Below are positions 50,950 to 59,142 of a stretch of 64,000 bases of DNA, in pieces (the first letter of the stretch is position 1; the number at the start of each line of letters is the position of its first letter). Below the pieces are notes generated by a model. That model ran no database searches, had not been told where the DNA came from, and saw only the letters and a program-made list of their open reading frames with translations. The stretch covers positions 4,154,001-4,218,000 of the forward strand of contig NZ_CP014304.1 in assembly GCF_001562275.1 (NCBI RefSeq), given 5' to 3'. Both the position numbers and the translations under genes were made by a program. The stretch comes from Hymenobacter sp. PAMC 26628 (lineage in GTDB: Bacteria > Bacteroidota > Bacteroidia > Cytophagales > Hymenobacteraceae).

Positions 50950-51621
50950 TCAGAGGCGGCGGGCCAGCGTGAGGGTTTCGGAGGGCACGTCGGTTACGCC
51001 GCCGGCGCCCTTTTGCTGCGCCACCCGCAGGCCCACCAGCCAGCGCTGTTGCGGGCCCAGGGCCACGTCCAGGTTCAGCGAGGCCAGGTAGCCGCCGTAG
51101 ACTCGTTGTTCCGAGAGCAATTGGTAAGCAACAACGTTGCCGTCCAGCAAGCTCGCCGAACTGAAACCGTTGAGTTTATAGTAACCCGCGAAGCCGCCGG
51201 CCCCAACCGCAAAGCGTATCCGCTTGGCATTGCCAAAGGGGTAGAACAGCACTTCGGCTTCCGCGTGGCCGGATTTGTAGTTCTGGTTCGGCAGCTGGTA
51301 GATCCAAGGCCCGAAAGGCCCTGAGTCTGAAGGCGTGCCCGCCACGCCCACCAGGCGCCCGGCCAGCCCCACGTGGCGCGTCAGCATCGGGGCGTACTCC
51401 ACCGCGAGGCGGGTGCAGCGGTAGGCTTTGTAGGCATCGAACGTGGTGCCGAGGCCAATGCGCAGGTAGGCCACCTGAAAGGGCCGCGCTGGAACCGGCG
51501 CGGCGGACGTAGCAGGCACAGCTTCCAGCGGCGTCGCGCGTTCGGCCTGGGCCAGGGCCCCGGGGGCGTGGCTCAGCGCCACCAACAAGACGGGGAGCGT
51601 GGTGTAAAAGTGGATTTTCAT
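50950..51621 (-). CDS. Putative outer-membrane protein
   Basis: A 223-aa protein with a signal peptide (hydrophobic core about 8-20, cleavage near GALAQA), followed by alternating hydrophobic and polar strands: FQVAYLRIGLGTTFDAY, LAVEYAPMLTRHVGLAGRLVGVAG, HAEAEVLFYPFG and VYGGYLASLNLDVALG. This fits a small beta-barrel, but no named family is recognised. The ATG at 51621 is the only start giving a signal peptide; the longer open frame on this strand runs antisense-like through the CDF gene and is not real. Confidence 0.7.
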   Translation of the reverse strand: MKIHFYTTLPVLLVALSHAPGALAQAERATPLEAVPATSAAPVPARPFQVAYLRIGLGTTFDAYKAYRCTRLAVEYAPMLTRHVGLAGRLVGVAGTPSDSGPFGPWIYQLPNQNYKSGHAEAEVLFYPFGNAKRIRFAVGAGGFAGYYKLNGFSSASLLDGNVVAYQLLSEQRVYGGYLASLNLDVALGPQQRWLVGLRVAQQKGAGGVTDVPSETLTLARRL

Positions 51622-51755
51622 AGCGAAGTAGAAAGGAGGTTGTAGCACAAGAGCCGTGGGTGACCGGCCGGGTTGCAAACGTACCACATATAGTTGGCCG
51701 TTGCCCCCGTGCTGCGCGTGAAGCCTCCTTCCGCCGCTCATCAAATGCCTTTTTC

Positions 51756-52742
51756 CTACAGCCGGTGGCGCTCGTTGCGCACGGCGTTGTGCAGGTCCCA
51801 CACTACGGCGTGCTCGAAGGGGTGCTCGCGCACCGGGCAGTCGGCCACGCGGCAGAGCGAGCAGGCGGCAAATGTGCACGGGTCGGCGTGGACGAACATC
51901 TCCACTTCCACCGCAAACTTCTCCCGAATCAGCTCCTCGATGTCGTGCAGCTCGGTGTGCACGTGCTCCAGGCTGAAGTAGTAAGGCATCTGCATGTGGC
52001 AGTCGATGTGCAGGTTGGCGCCGTAGCGCTGCACGCGCAGGTTGTGCACGTCGATCCAGGGGGCCCGGCGGTGGGCTTGCAGCTCGGCGATGACCTCCGT
52101 GACGACGGCCGTGTCGGTTTCGTCCATCAGGCCCGCCACCGAGCGGCCCACCATGCGCCCGCCGTTCACCAGAATGAAGCCGCCCAGCAGCAGCGCCGCT
52201 CCGCCGTCGATGCGCACCACGCCAGTGGCCGCCACCAGCAGCAGCGCCCCCGACGACACAATGGACGTCAGGGCGTCGATGTACAGGTGCTGGCCGTCGC
52301 CCACCAGAGCCACCGAGTTCAGCGCCCGGCCCTGGCGCACCAGGTACAAGCCCAGCCCCAGGTTGGCCACCGCCGTGGTGGCCAGCAGCGCCACGCCCCA
52401 GCTGGGCCGGGCCACGGCGTGCGGGTGCAGCAGGCTGCCCGTGGCCGAGTACAGGATGTAGGCCCCGGCTATAAAAATTAGGGCCCCTTCGAAGCCCACC
52501 GACAGGTGCTCGATTTTGCCGTGGCCGTAGGGGTGGTTCTCGTCTTTGGGCAGGCCGGCCAGGTACAGACTGTACAGGGCAAAGCCGCTGGTGAAGATGT
52601 TGATGATGCTTTCCAGGGCATCCGTCAGCACCACTTGCGAGCGGGTGAGGTGGTAGGCGTAGAATTTGATGGCCACCAGGGCCACGCTCACCACGAGGGA
52701 AAGCAGGCCGAGGCGGGTTTTGGTTTGAGCCAGCGCAGTCAT
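51756..52742 (-). CDS. Cation diffusion facilitator (CDF) metal efflux protein
   Basis: A 328-aa inner-membrane proton/metal antiporter with six helices. Metal site residues are visible: D41 and E44 in LTDALES, the histidine loop HPYGHGKIEH (71-79), and DGQHLYIDALTS in helix V. The cytosolic C-terminal domain has HNLRVQRYGANLHIDCHMQMP and then an unusual cluster of four cysteines with histidines, DPCTFAACSLCRVADCP, absent from many CDF proteins. It diverges from mntH, so one region may control Mn/Fe import and efflux. Confidence 0.9.
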   Translation of the reverse strand: MTALAQTKTRLGLLSLVVSVALVAIKFYAYHLTRSQVVLTDALESIINIFTSGFALYSLYLAGLPKDENHPYGHGKIEHLSVGFEGALIFIAGAYILYSATGSLLHPHAVARPSWGVALLATTAVANLGLGLYLVRQGRALNSVALVGDGQHLYIDALTSIVSSGALLLVAATGVVRIDGGAALLLGGFILVNGGRMVGRSVAGLMDETDTAVVTEVIAELQAHRRAPWIDVHNLRVQRYGANLHIDCHMQMPYYFSLEHVHTELHDIEELIREKFAVEVEMFVHADPCTFAACSLCRVADCPVREHPFEHAVVWDLHNAVRNERHRL

Positions 52743-52850
52743 GTATAAAAGCAAAACGGGCCGACAAAGGTCGCGCTTTGGGGGCCCCCGGCCGCCGGCC
52801 AGCCCGCAACTTTTCCCCAGGTTCGGCGTATTTTAGGTCGTTTAAAATTA

Positions 52851-52872
52851 ATTTTTAGACTAACCTAAAAAT
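52851..52872. promoter_or_regulatory. DtxR/MntR-type operator ahead of mntH
   Basis: ATTTTTAG-N6-CTAAAAAT with perfect 8-bp arms and spacer ACTAAC. The whole reads close to the TTTAGgCTAACCTAAA style of DtxR/IdeR/MntR sites. It lies where the -33 region of the mntH promoter should be, so a metal-loaded repressor would block transcription. A second half-like match, TTTTAGG, is at 52831-52837. Confidence 0.65.
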
Positions 52873-52878
52873 CTGCCC

Positions 52879-52886
52879 TACCTTTG
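52879..52886 (+). promoter_or_regulatory. mntH -7 box (TACCTTTG)
   Basis: A perfect TAnnTTTG only 9 nt before the mntH ATG. Transcription would begin within a few bases of the start codon, giving a leaderless or near-leaderless mRNA. Confidence 0.6.
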
Positions 52887-52895
52887 TAGTGTACC

Positions 52896-54278
52896 ATGAC
52901 TGAGTTTGCTTCTTCCACTGCCGTGCCCGCCGTTTCCACTGCCGTTGCCAATCCCGCCGATGCTGGCTGGCGCCACGCCCGCCGCGCCAACTCGCTGAGC
53001 GAGGTGCACGGCAGCATTGCGGTGCCCGAAGCGGGGGCCTCGTTTTGGCGGAAGTTCCGGGCCTACTGGGGCCCCGGCTTGCTGGTGGCCGTGGGCTACA
53101 TGGACCCCGGCAACTGGGCCACCGACCTGGCCGGCGGGGCCCGCTACGGCTATACGCTGCTGTCGGTGGTGTTGGTTTCCAGCTTGTTTGCCATGTTTTT
53201 GCAGCACTTGGCCGCCAAGCTGGGCATCGCCACGGGCCGCGACCTGGCCCAAGCCTGCCGCGACCACTACTCGCGCCCCGTGAGCCTGGGGCTGTGGGCC
53301 ATGTGCGAAATTGCCATCGCCGCCTGCGACCTGGCCGAAGTCATCGGCTCGGCCATTGCGCTCAACCTGCTCTTTGGGCTGCCGCTGGCCTGGGGCGTCG
53401 TCCTCACCACGCTGGATGTGCTGGTGGTGCTGTTTTTCCAGCACAAAGGTTTTCGGCTCATCGAAAGCCTGGTTGGGGGGCTCATTCTCCTGATTTTTTT
53501 CTGTTTCCTCTACGAAATCATCGCCTCGCGGCCCGATTGGCGGGCCCTGGCCGGCGGCCTGCTGCCCCGCCCCGAAGTGGTGATGAACCCCGGGATGCTC
53601 TACGTGGCCATCGGCATCCTGGGGGCCACTGTGATGCCCCACAACCTGTACCTACACTCCAGCATTGTGCAAACCCGGGCCTTCGGGCAGGACGAAACGG
53701 CCAAGCGCACGGCCATCAAGTTCTCCACCATCGACTCGACGGTGGCGCTGTTCCTGGCGTTTTTCGTGAACGCGGCCATCCTCGTCACGGCCGCCGCTGC
53801 CTTCCACGGCAAGGGCCACGACAGCGTAGCTGACATCGCCGACGCCCACAAGCTGCTCACGCCGGTGCTGGGCGCGGGCGCGGCCTCGGTGCTGTTTGCC
53901 GTGGCGTTGCTGGCCTCGGGCCAAAACTCGACGCTGACCGGCACGCTGGCCGGCCAAATTGTGATGGAAGGCTTCCTCGACCTCAAGCTCAAGCCCTGGG
54001 TGCGGCGGCTCATCACGCGGCTCATTGCCGTGGTACCGGCCCTGGTGGTCACCATCTTGTACGGCGAGCGGGGCACCGGGCAGCTGCTGGTGCTCAGCCA
54101 GGTCATCCTGTCGTTGCAGCTCAGCTTTGCGGTGGTGCCGCTGGTGCTCTTCACCGGCGACAAGCTGAAAATGGGCGTGTTCGCCAACCGCCCCGGCGTG
54201 CAAGTGGCCGCCTGGGCCGTCTCCGCCATCATCATCGTGCTGAACGTGTACCTGCTCTGGCAAACCGCGGTGGGCTAG
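52896..54278 (+). CDS. mntH: Nramp-family divalent metal importer (MntH)
   Basis: A 460-aa inner-membrane proton-coupled importer of Mn(II)/Fe(II). Helix 1 carries DPGN (70-73) and helix 6 carries MPHN (247-250), the two metal-binding motifs including the metal-contacting Met. About eleven helices are visible, and the N-terminus is a 50-residue cytosolic tail. The ATG at 52896 lies right after a TACCTTTG promoter box. A DtxR/MntR-like palindrome upstream suggests repression when metal is plentiful. The CDF exporter is divergent. Confidence 0.93.
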   Translation: MTEFASSTAVPAVSTAVANPADAGWRHARRANSLSEVHGSIAVPEAGASFWRKFRAYWGPGLLVAVGYMDPGNWATDLAGGARYGYTLLSVVLVSSLFAMFLQHLAAKLGIATGRDLAQACRDHYSRPVSLGLWAMCEIAIAACDLAEVIGSAIALNLLFGLPLAWGVVLTTLDVLVVLFFQHKGFRLIESLVGGLILLIFFCFLYEIIASRPDWRALAGGLLPRPEVVMNPGMLYVAIGILGATVMPHNLYLHSSIVQTRAFGQDETAKRTAIKFSTIDSTVALFLAFFVNAAILVTAAAAFHGKGHDSVADIADAHKLLTPVLGAGAASVLFAVALLASGQNSTLTGTLAGQIVMEGFLDLKLKPWVRRLITRLIAVVPALVVTILYGERGTGQLLVLSQVILSLQLSFAVVPLVLFTGDKLKMGVFANRPGVQVAAWAVSAIIIVLNVYLLWQTAVG

Positions 54279-54305
54279 GGCCCCGGGGGTGGCTAGGCTT
54301 TTCAC

Positions 54306-54480
54306 TGGCCGCAATTTAGCGCGGAGCGCGTAACTGCTGGCTGGTAAATGGGGCGAGTTTGCAACTCGCAAAGTGGAACGACCTATTTGCGCAACCTGCC
54401 TGGCCGTTACGCGGCCGTGAGTTGCAAACTCACCCCGTACCACGGCTCGCAGTTACGCGCTCCGCGCTAAACTGTGGCCA
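54306..54480. repeat. Long imperfect palindrome (MITE-like), 175 bp
   Basis: Outer arms of 32 bp (54306-54337 and 54449-54480) share a 23-bp perfect core from TTTAGCGCGGAGC to TAACTGC. A second nested pair lies inside: 54350-54367 with 54419-54436, GAGTTTGCAACTC type, one mismatch. It fills the spacer between mntH and the TonB receptor. No coding frame is evident. The form suggests a non-autonomous mobile element or a large RNA hairpin. Confidence 0.75.
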
Positions 54481-54576
54481 GCGAACAAGCACAGCCGCTC
54501 GATCACCTATCTCCTACTTCCCCCGCTCCACGGCGGGTCGGCTTCGTCGTGCCTCTTAATATCTAAGAAAATATCT

Positions 54577-57042
54577 ATGAGAATATTATTCCTCGCCTTG
54601 CTTTTTATTTCTCAATTGACTTTTGCCCAAAGCGTTGAGGTGAGCGGCACCGTGCGCGACGGCCGGCACCAGTCGGTGCCGTTTGCCGGGGTGGGCGTGG
54701 TGGGCACGGCCCTGGGGGCCACCGCCGACGCGGCCGGCCGCTACCAGCTGCGCGGGGTGCCGCCGGGGCCCCAGCGGCTGCGGGCCAGCGCCGTGGGCTT
54801 CGCGCCGGCCGAGCGGGCAGTGGCCGTTTCGGGGCCGGCCGGGGCCCCTGTCGCCGTTGACTTTGTGCTGGTGGCCGCGCCCGCCGGCCTGGGCGAGGTG
54901 GTGGTGACGGGCGTGGGCCGGGCCACCGAGCTTCGGCGCAGCCCCGTGCCCATTGCCGCCCTCAGCCGACGCGAAATGCAGCTTAATGCCAACACGAACG
55001 CCATCGACGCGGCGGTGCGCGGCGTGCCCGGCCTGAGCGCCGTGACCACGGGCCCCAACATCAGCAAGCCGTTCATCCGCGGGCTGGGCTACAACCGGGT
55101 GCTGACCCTGTACAACGGCCTGCGCCAGGAAGGCCAGCAGTGGGGCGACGAGCACGGCCTGGAGGTGGACGGCTACGACGTGGAGCGGGTGGAGGTAGTG
55201 AAGGGCCCCGCCAGCCTGCTCTACGGCTCCGACGCGGTGGCCGGCGTGGTGAACCTGCTGCCCGCCCTGCCCCAGGGCCCCAGCGGCGAGCTGCACGGCG
55301 AAGCCCTGGCCGAGTACCAGAGCGTCAATGGATTAATTGGCACCTCGCTGGGCCTGAACTACCAGCAGAACGGCTTCCAAACCAGCCTGCGCGCCAGCCA
55401 CCACCTGGCCCGCGACTACCGCAACGCCGCCGATGGCCCGGTGTACAACACCGGCTACCGCGAGCTGGCCCTCACCGGCATGGTGGGCGTGCAAAAAAGC
55501 TGGGGCAGCGCCCACGGCTACCTCACGGCCTACGACAACCGCCAGGAAATTCCCGACGGCAGCCGCGACTCGCTCAGCCGGCGCTTCACGCGGCAGGTGC
55601 TGGAGAGCGGGGCCGACAATATCAAGAACCGGCCGCTGGTGACGGACGACGAACTGAACCGCTACGTCCTCAGCGACTTGCGCCAGCGCATCCGGCACTA
55701 CCGGGCCTTTGGGCGGGGCACCGTGCGGCTGGGCGGCGGCGAGCTGCGCCTGCTACTGGGGGCCCAGCGCAACCACCGCCAGGAGTTCAACCACCCCACC
55801 GCGCCGGCCCAGGCGGGGCTCGATTTGCAGCTCACCACCTACAGCTACGAGACACGTTACCTGCTGCCAGCCTGGCGCGGCTACGAGCTGACGGTGGGCG
55901 GCAACGGCATGACGCAGCTCAATAAGCACCTCAACGCCACCGACTTCCCCATCCCCGCCTACCAGCTCTTCGACCTGGGCGGCTTTGGGGTGCTGAAGAA
56001 AACGCTGGGCCCCCTGGAGCTGACCGGCGGCCTGCGCTACGACACCCGCGCGGTACGCTGGGACGATTTTTACGTGGCCCCGAACCCGGCCACGGGCTTC
56101 GCGGGGGCCGCGGGGGCGGGCGCGGCGGGGGCCGATTTGCCGTTTCCGGCGTTTCGGAACCGCTACCGGGGCGTGTCGGCCAGCCTGGGCGGCAGCTACG
56201 CGCTGGGGCCCCGGCTGGTGCTGCGGGCCAACGTGGCGCGCGGCTACCGGGCCCCCAACATCCCCGAAATCGGCTCGAACGGCCTCGACCCCGGGGCCCA
56301 CATCGTGTACCTGGGCAACCGCGGCTTCGGCCCCGAGTTCAGCTTACAGGAAGACGTGGGGGCCCTGTGGCAGTCGCCGGCCGTAGACGCCAGCGCCGAA
56401 ATCTTCCACAACCACGTCGATAATTTCATTTACCAGGCCCGGCTCTACGACGCCGCCGGCCAGCCCGTGGAGGTGGTGCCCGGCAACGCTACCTACCAGT
56501 ACCAGCAAGCCGCCGCCCGCCTCTACGGCCTGGAAATCAGCGTGAACGTGCACCCCACCGCCCTGCCCTGGCTGAGCTGGCGCACCGGCGCGGCCCTGGT
56601 GCGCGGCCTCAACGACAACGCCGCGCTGCTGGAGCGCCTGGGGCCCCCGGCCCGCTACCTGCCGCTTATTCCGGCCCCGCAGGCTCGCACCGAGTGGCGC
56701 GCCACGGCCCCCGCCCGGCCCGGGCGGGTGGCCGGCGCCTACGTCCGGGTGGGGCTGGACGCCACGGCCCGCCAAACCCAGTTTTACGCCGTGGACGGGG
56801 CCGAAACCGCCACACCCGGTTACGTGCTGCTGGGCCTGGGGGCCGGCGCCACCTGGCGCACCCGCGCCGGGCGCGAGGCCGTGCAGGTGTTCGCGCAGGC
56901 CGACAACGTGCTCAACACCGCCTACCAGGCCCACCTCAGCCGCCTGAAGTACTTCGAGTACTACGCCACCACGCCCACCGGCCGCACCGGCATTTTCAAC
57001 CCCGGCCGCAACGTGGGCCTGAAAGTGGTGGTGCCGTTCTGA
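54577..57042 (+). CDS. TonB-dependent outer-membrane receptor
   Basis: An 821-aa active importer. Signal peptide about 1-18 (ending FAQS); a CarboxypepD_reg-like domain (VSGTVRDGRHQSVPFAGVGV); a TonB-box-like VVVTGVG; the plug with RGLGYNRVLTLYNGLRQEGQQWGDEHGLEVD and VEVVKGPASLLYGSDAVAGVVNLL; then the barrel ending NVGLKVVVPF with terminal Phe. Its position 3' of mntH and among metal genes suggests a metal or metallophore substrate, but this is inferred. It differs from SusC in length and has no SusD partner. Confidence 0.92.
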   Translation: MRILFLALLFISQLTFAQSVEVSGTVRDGRHQSVPFAGVGVVGTALGATADAAGRYQLRGVPPGPQRLRASAVGFAPAERAVAVSGPAGAPVAVDFVLVAAPAGLGEVVVTGVGRATELRRSPVPIAALSRREMQLNANTNAIDAAVRGVPGLSAVTTGPNISKPFIRGLGYNRVLTLYNGLRQEGQQWGDEHGLEVDGYDVERVEVVKGPASLLYGSDAVAGVVNLLPALPQGPSGELHGEALAEYQSVNGLIGTSLGLNYQQNGFQTSLRASHHLARDYRNAADGPVYNTGYRELALTGMVGVQKSWGSAHGYLTAYDNRQEIPDGSRDSLSRRFTRQVLESGADNIKNRPLVTDDELNRYVLSDLRQRIRHYRAFGRGTVRLGGGELRLLLGAQRNHRQEFNHPTAPAQAGLDLQLTTYSYETRYLLPAWRGYELTVGGNGMTQLNKHLNATDFPIPAYQLFDLGGFGVLKKTLGPLELTGGLRYDTRAVRWDDFYVAPNPATGFAGAAGAGAAGADLPFPAFRNRYRGVSASLGGSYALGPRLVLRANVARGYRAPNIPEIGSNGLDPGAHIVYLGNRGFGPEFSLQEDVGALWQSPAVDASAEIFHNHVDNFIYQARLYDAAGQPVEVVPGNATYQYQQAAARLYGLEISVNVHPTALPWLSWRTGAALVRGLNDNAALLERLGPPARYLPLIPAPQARTEWRATAPARPGRVAGAYVRVGLDATARQTQFYAVDGAETATPGYVLLGLGAGATWRTRAGREAVQVFAQADNVLNTAYQAHLSRLKYFEYYATTPTGRTGIFNPGRNVGLKVVVPF

Positions 57043-57078
57043 GTAGGTGTTGGAAAGGCCTTTGGGAACGTACTAGTT

Positions 57079-57175
57079 AGAACGTCATGCTGAGCGTAGC
57101 CGAAGCATCCCTACTGCTTAACTAATCATTTAGTGAGCGGGAGAGATGCTTCGGCTGCGCTCAGCATGACGTTCT
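57079..57175. repeat. REP-like palindrome, GTCATGCTGAGCG family
   Basis: Arms of 32 bp (57079-57110 and 57144-57175) starting AGAACGTCATGCTGAGCG differ at two positions and enclose a 33-nt centre that can pair further. It sits between the TonB receptor and the next gene. Confidence 0.75.
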
Positions 57176-57279
57176 GGTTAGTCTCAGACCCATTTCCTTA
57201 CGTCATCCAACTGTTTTCAGCCGCTGGGGCGGGCGCTGCGTATTGGGGGCAAATTTTAATGTCCTTTTAATCTGCCGCC

Positions 57280-58179
57280 ATGAAGCTGTTCTATCTATCC
57301 CTGGGCCTGGCGCTGGCGGGGGCCCGCCCGGCGGCCGCCCAAAAAGCCCCCGTGACCCACAAAACCAGCGGGGCCAACAAGGCCTTGCTGAACGATACCG
57401 TCTCCGTCGACAAAAGTCACTATACCATTTTCAAGCCCACGCCGCGCAAGTTTATGCGGCCCATGGTGCCCGACCGCCCGGGCATCACCGAAAGCCCGTA
57501 CTCGGTGGACGCGGGCCACTTCCAGTACGAAACCGACGCCTTGCGCCTGCTGACGCGGCGCGAGGGCAGCACCTACGGCCACGACTGGTACGTGAACCAC
57601 GCGCTGGCCAAAATCGGCCTCACCGACCGAACCGATTTCCAGGTCGGCATCGATTCATACACCGACACCCGCAACTACGACAACAGCGACCCGGGTCAGT
57701 CGCAGCTGTACCACGGCTTCGGCGACGTGCGGCTGCGCATTAAGCACACCATCGCCGGCGACGACAACAGCCGCTGGGCCCTGGGCCTGATCGGCTACGT
57801 GACGCTGCCCACCGGGGGCCCCCGCGGCGACGGGGCCGTGGAGTACGGGGCGGTGCTGCCCGCGGTGTTCCAAATCACCAAGCCCTGGAGCATCGGCGGG
57901 CAGGTGGCGGGGTCCGTGTACTGGGACCGCGACACCCAGTCGCGCTACCTTCAGCTCACACCCACGCTCACCACCGATTATCAGTTCAGCAAGGTGGTGC
58001 AGGCCTTTGTGGAGCTGGTGGGCTATTGGGACGTACGCCAGAGGTCGTGGGGCAGCTCCATCAACGTGGGGCCCCAGCTCGACATCAACGACAACGTGCA
58101 GCTCGATTTTGGTGCCCACTTGCCCGTTACCCACGGCGTCGACCGCGAGTATTTCCTGGGCGTCAGCTTCCGGCGCTAA
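57280..58179 (+). CDS. Outer-membrane transporter-like protein (MetA-pathway/phenol family)
   Basis: A 299-aa protein with a signal peptide (MKLFYLSLGLALAGARPAAAQ) and a predicted beta-barrel. The segment MVPDRPGITESPYSVDAGHFQYE is typical of the family annotated as putative MetA-pathway-of-phenol-degradation transporters. Later strands (DFQVGIDSYT, ALGLIGYVTLPTGG, LDFGAHLPVTHGVDREYFLGVSFRR) end in Arg after an aromatic. The family name is historical, and phenol need not be the substrate. It stands between two palindromic repeats. Confidence 0.75.
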   Translation: MKLFYLSLGLALAGARPAAAQKAPVTHKTSGANKALLNDTVSVDKSHYTIFKPTPRKFMRPMVPDRPGITESPYSVDAGHFQYETDALRLLTRREGSTYGHDWYVNHALAKIGLTDRTDFQVGIDSYTDTRNYDNSDPGQSQLYHGFGDVRLRIKHTIAGDDNSRWALGLIGYVTLPTGGPRGDGAVEYGAVLPAVFQITKPWSIGGQVAGSVYWDRDTQSRYLQLTPTLTTDYQFSKVVQAFVELVGYWDVRQRSWGSSINVGPQLDINDNVQLDFGAHLPVTHGVDREYFLGVSFRR

Positions 58180-58198
58180 TTGTTTAGCATTTATCAAT

Positions 58199-58342
58199 CA
58201 GAAGCTATCCAAATTAGGAAGTATCCGACTAGGGGCTGTTCTGCTGACGCAGAAAGCAGCCTATCAAGGTAGAACAAGCCGTTCAGCGGTGATAAGCTGC
58301 TTTCTGCGTCAGCACGATAGCCCCTAGTCGGACAGCTTCTGA
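58199..58342. repeat. MITE-like inverted repeat, 144 bp
   Basis: Arms match in blocks: CAGAAGCT (58199-58206) with AGCTTCTG (58335-58342); TCCGACTAGGGGCT (58224-58237) with 58319-58332; and TGCTGACGCAGAAAGCAGC (58242-58260) with 58296-58314, the last two perfect. The left arm carries a 17-bp extra segment. The 35-bp centre has no gene. Confidence 0.75.
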
Positions 58343-58404
58343 ACAACCAGCGGCGAGCAATGCCATTGCATGGGGCCCAGTCCGTCGCTGGTTGTTAAAT
58401 GGTA

Positions 58405-58671
58405 TTACTTGTCCGACCTGCCGTCGTGGTTGCTGTCGGTGCGGGTATCGGCGGCCTCGTATCCCTGCTCCTGGCTGGGCGCTTTGCCGGGGCGGCGCAG
58501 GCCGGCCACAATGGAGTCGCCGCTGGGGTTGGCCTGGATAATGTCGCCGTGCTTGGGGCCGCTCTCCTCCACGTGGGTCGAGCCGTATTTGTTCGAATCG
58601 CCGCACGCGCTGACGCTGAGGCCGGCGGCCACGGCGGCAACCAGCAGGAGGGGACGAAAAAGGGTTTTCAT
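58405..58671 (-). CDS. Small lipoprotein, paralogue of its neighbour
   Basis: An 88-aa protein with a lipoprotein signal ending VSAC (C23). The mature part is short, polar and Gly/Asp-rich, contains GDSIVAGLRRPG, and ends DSNHDGRSDK, a calcium-loop-like acidic motif. The next gene upstream (58728-59003) has the same layout with DSAVAGLHR and NHDGKADH, so they are tandem paralogues. Function unknown; export to the outer membrane is likely. Confidence 0.7.
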   Translation of the reverse strand: MKTLFRPLLLVAAVAAGLSVSACGDSNKYGSTHVEESGPKHGDIIQANPSGDSIVAGLRRPGKAPSQEQGYEAADTRTDSNHDGRSDK

Positions 58672-58727
58672 AAGGTAAGCGAAAATAGGAAAAGCCGTGG
58701 GTAACGGCGTGGGTAAACAGCGTGGCG

Positions 58728-59003
58728 CTAATGGTCGGCCTTGCCGTCGTGGTTGTGGTCTACGTGCTCGTCGGCGTGCTCATAAAGCTGCTCGCCGGTG
58801 GGGCGGCCCGGCGCGTTGCGGTGCAGGCCGGCCACGGCCGAGTCGCCGCCGGTAGGAGGCGCCGTTTCCCGCGGCACGATGGACTTGTCGCCCCCGTTCT
58901 CGACGTTGGTTTCGCCGGGGTGGTCGGGGTTGCTGCAGCTGGCCAAGGCGCCAACGAAAGCAACGGCCAGCAAGACGGGGAGGGGGCGCAAGCAGTTTTT
59001 CAT
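58728..59003 (-). CDS. Small lipoprotein, paralogue of its neighbour
   Basis: A 91-aa protein with signal and lipobox LASC (C23). The shared core is GDSAVAGLHRNAPG, and the tail YEHADEHVDHNHDGKADH is rich in His and Asp. Compared with its 58405-58671 paralogue it has more histidines, which could bind metal ions; that is a guess from composition. The two genes are 56 bp apart on the same strand. Confidence 0.7.
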   Translation of the reverse strand: MKNCLRPLPVLLAVAFVGALASCSNPDHPGETNVENGGDKSIVPRETAPPTGGDSAVAGLHRNAPGRPTGEQLYEHADEHVDHNHDGKADH

Positions 59004-59142
59004 GGCGACAAAGCAAAAAGATTAAAACCAGCCCGGCGGTAACTCCCCGGTGCAAAGGTAAACGTAACCTCTGGCCTCGGGTTGGGTTAACTCACCGGCC
59101 GCCGGTTAATTTGCCCGGCTCTTTCGCCCCACGTCCCCGTTC

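Noticed and set aside
51622-52809. Extension of the outer-membrane protein at 50950 to 619 aa
   Set aside because: Reads through the CDF gene out of frame; the signal peptide starts at 51621.
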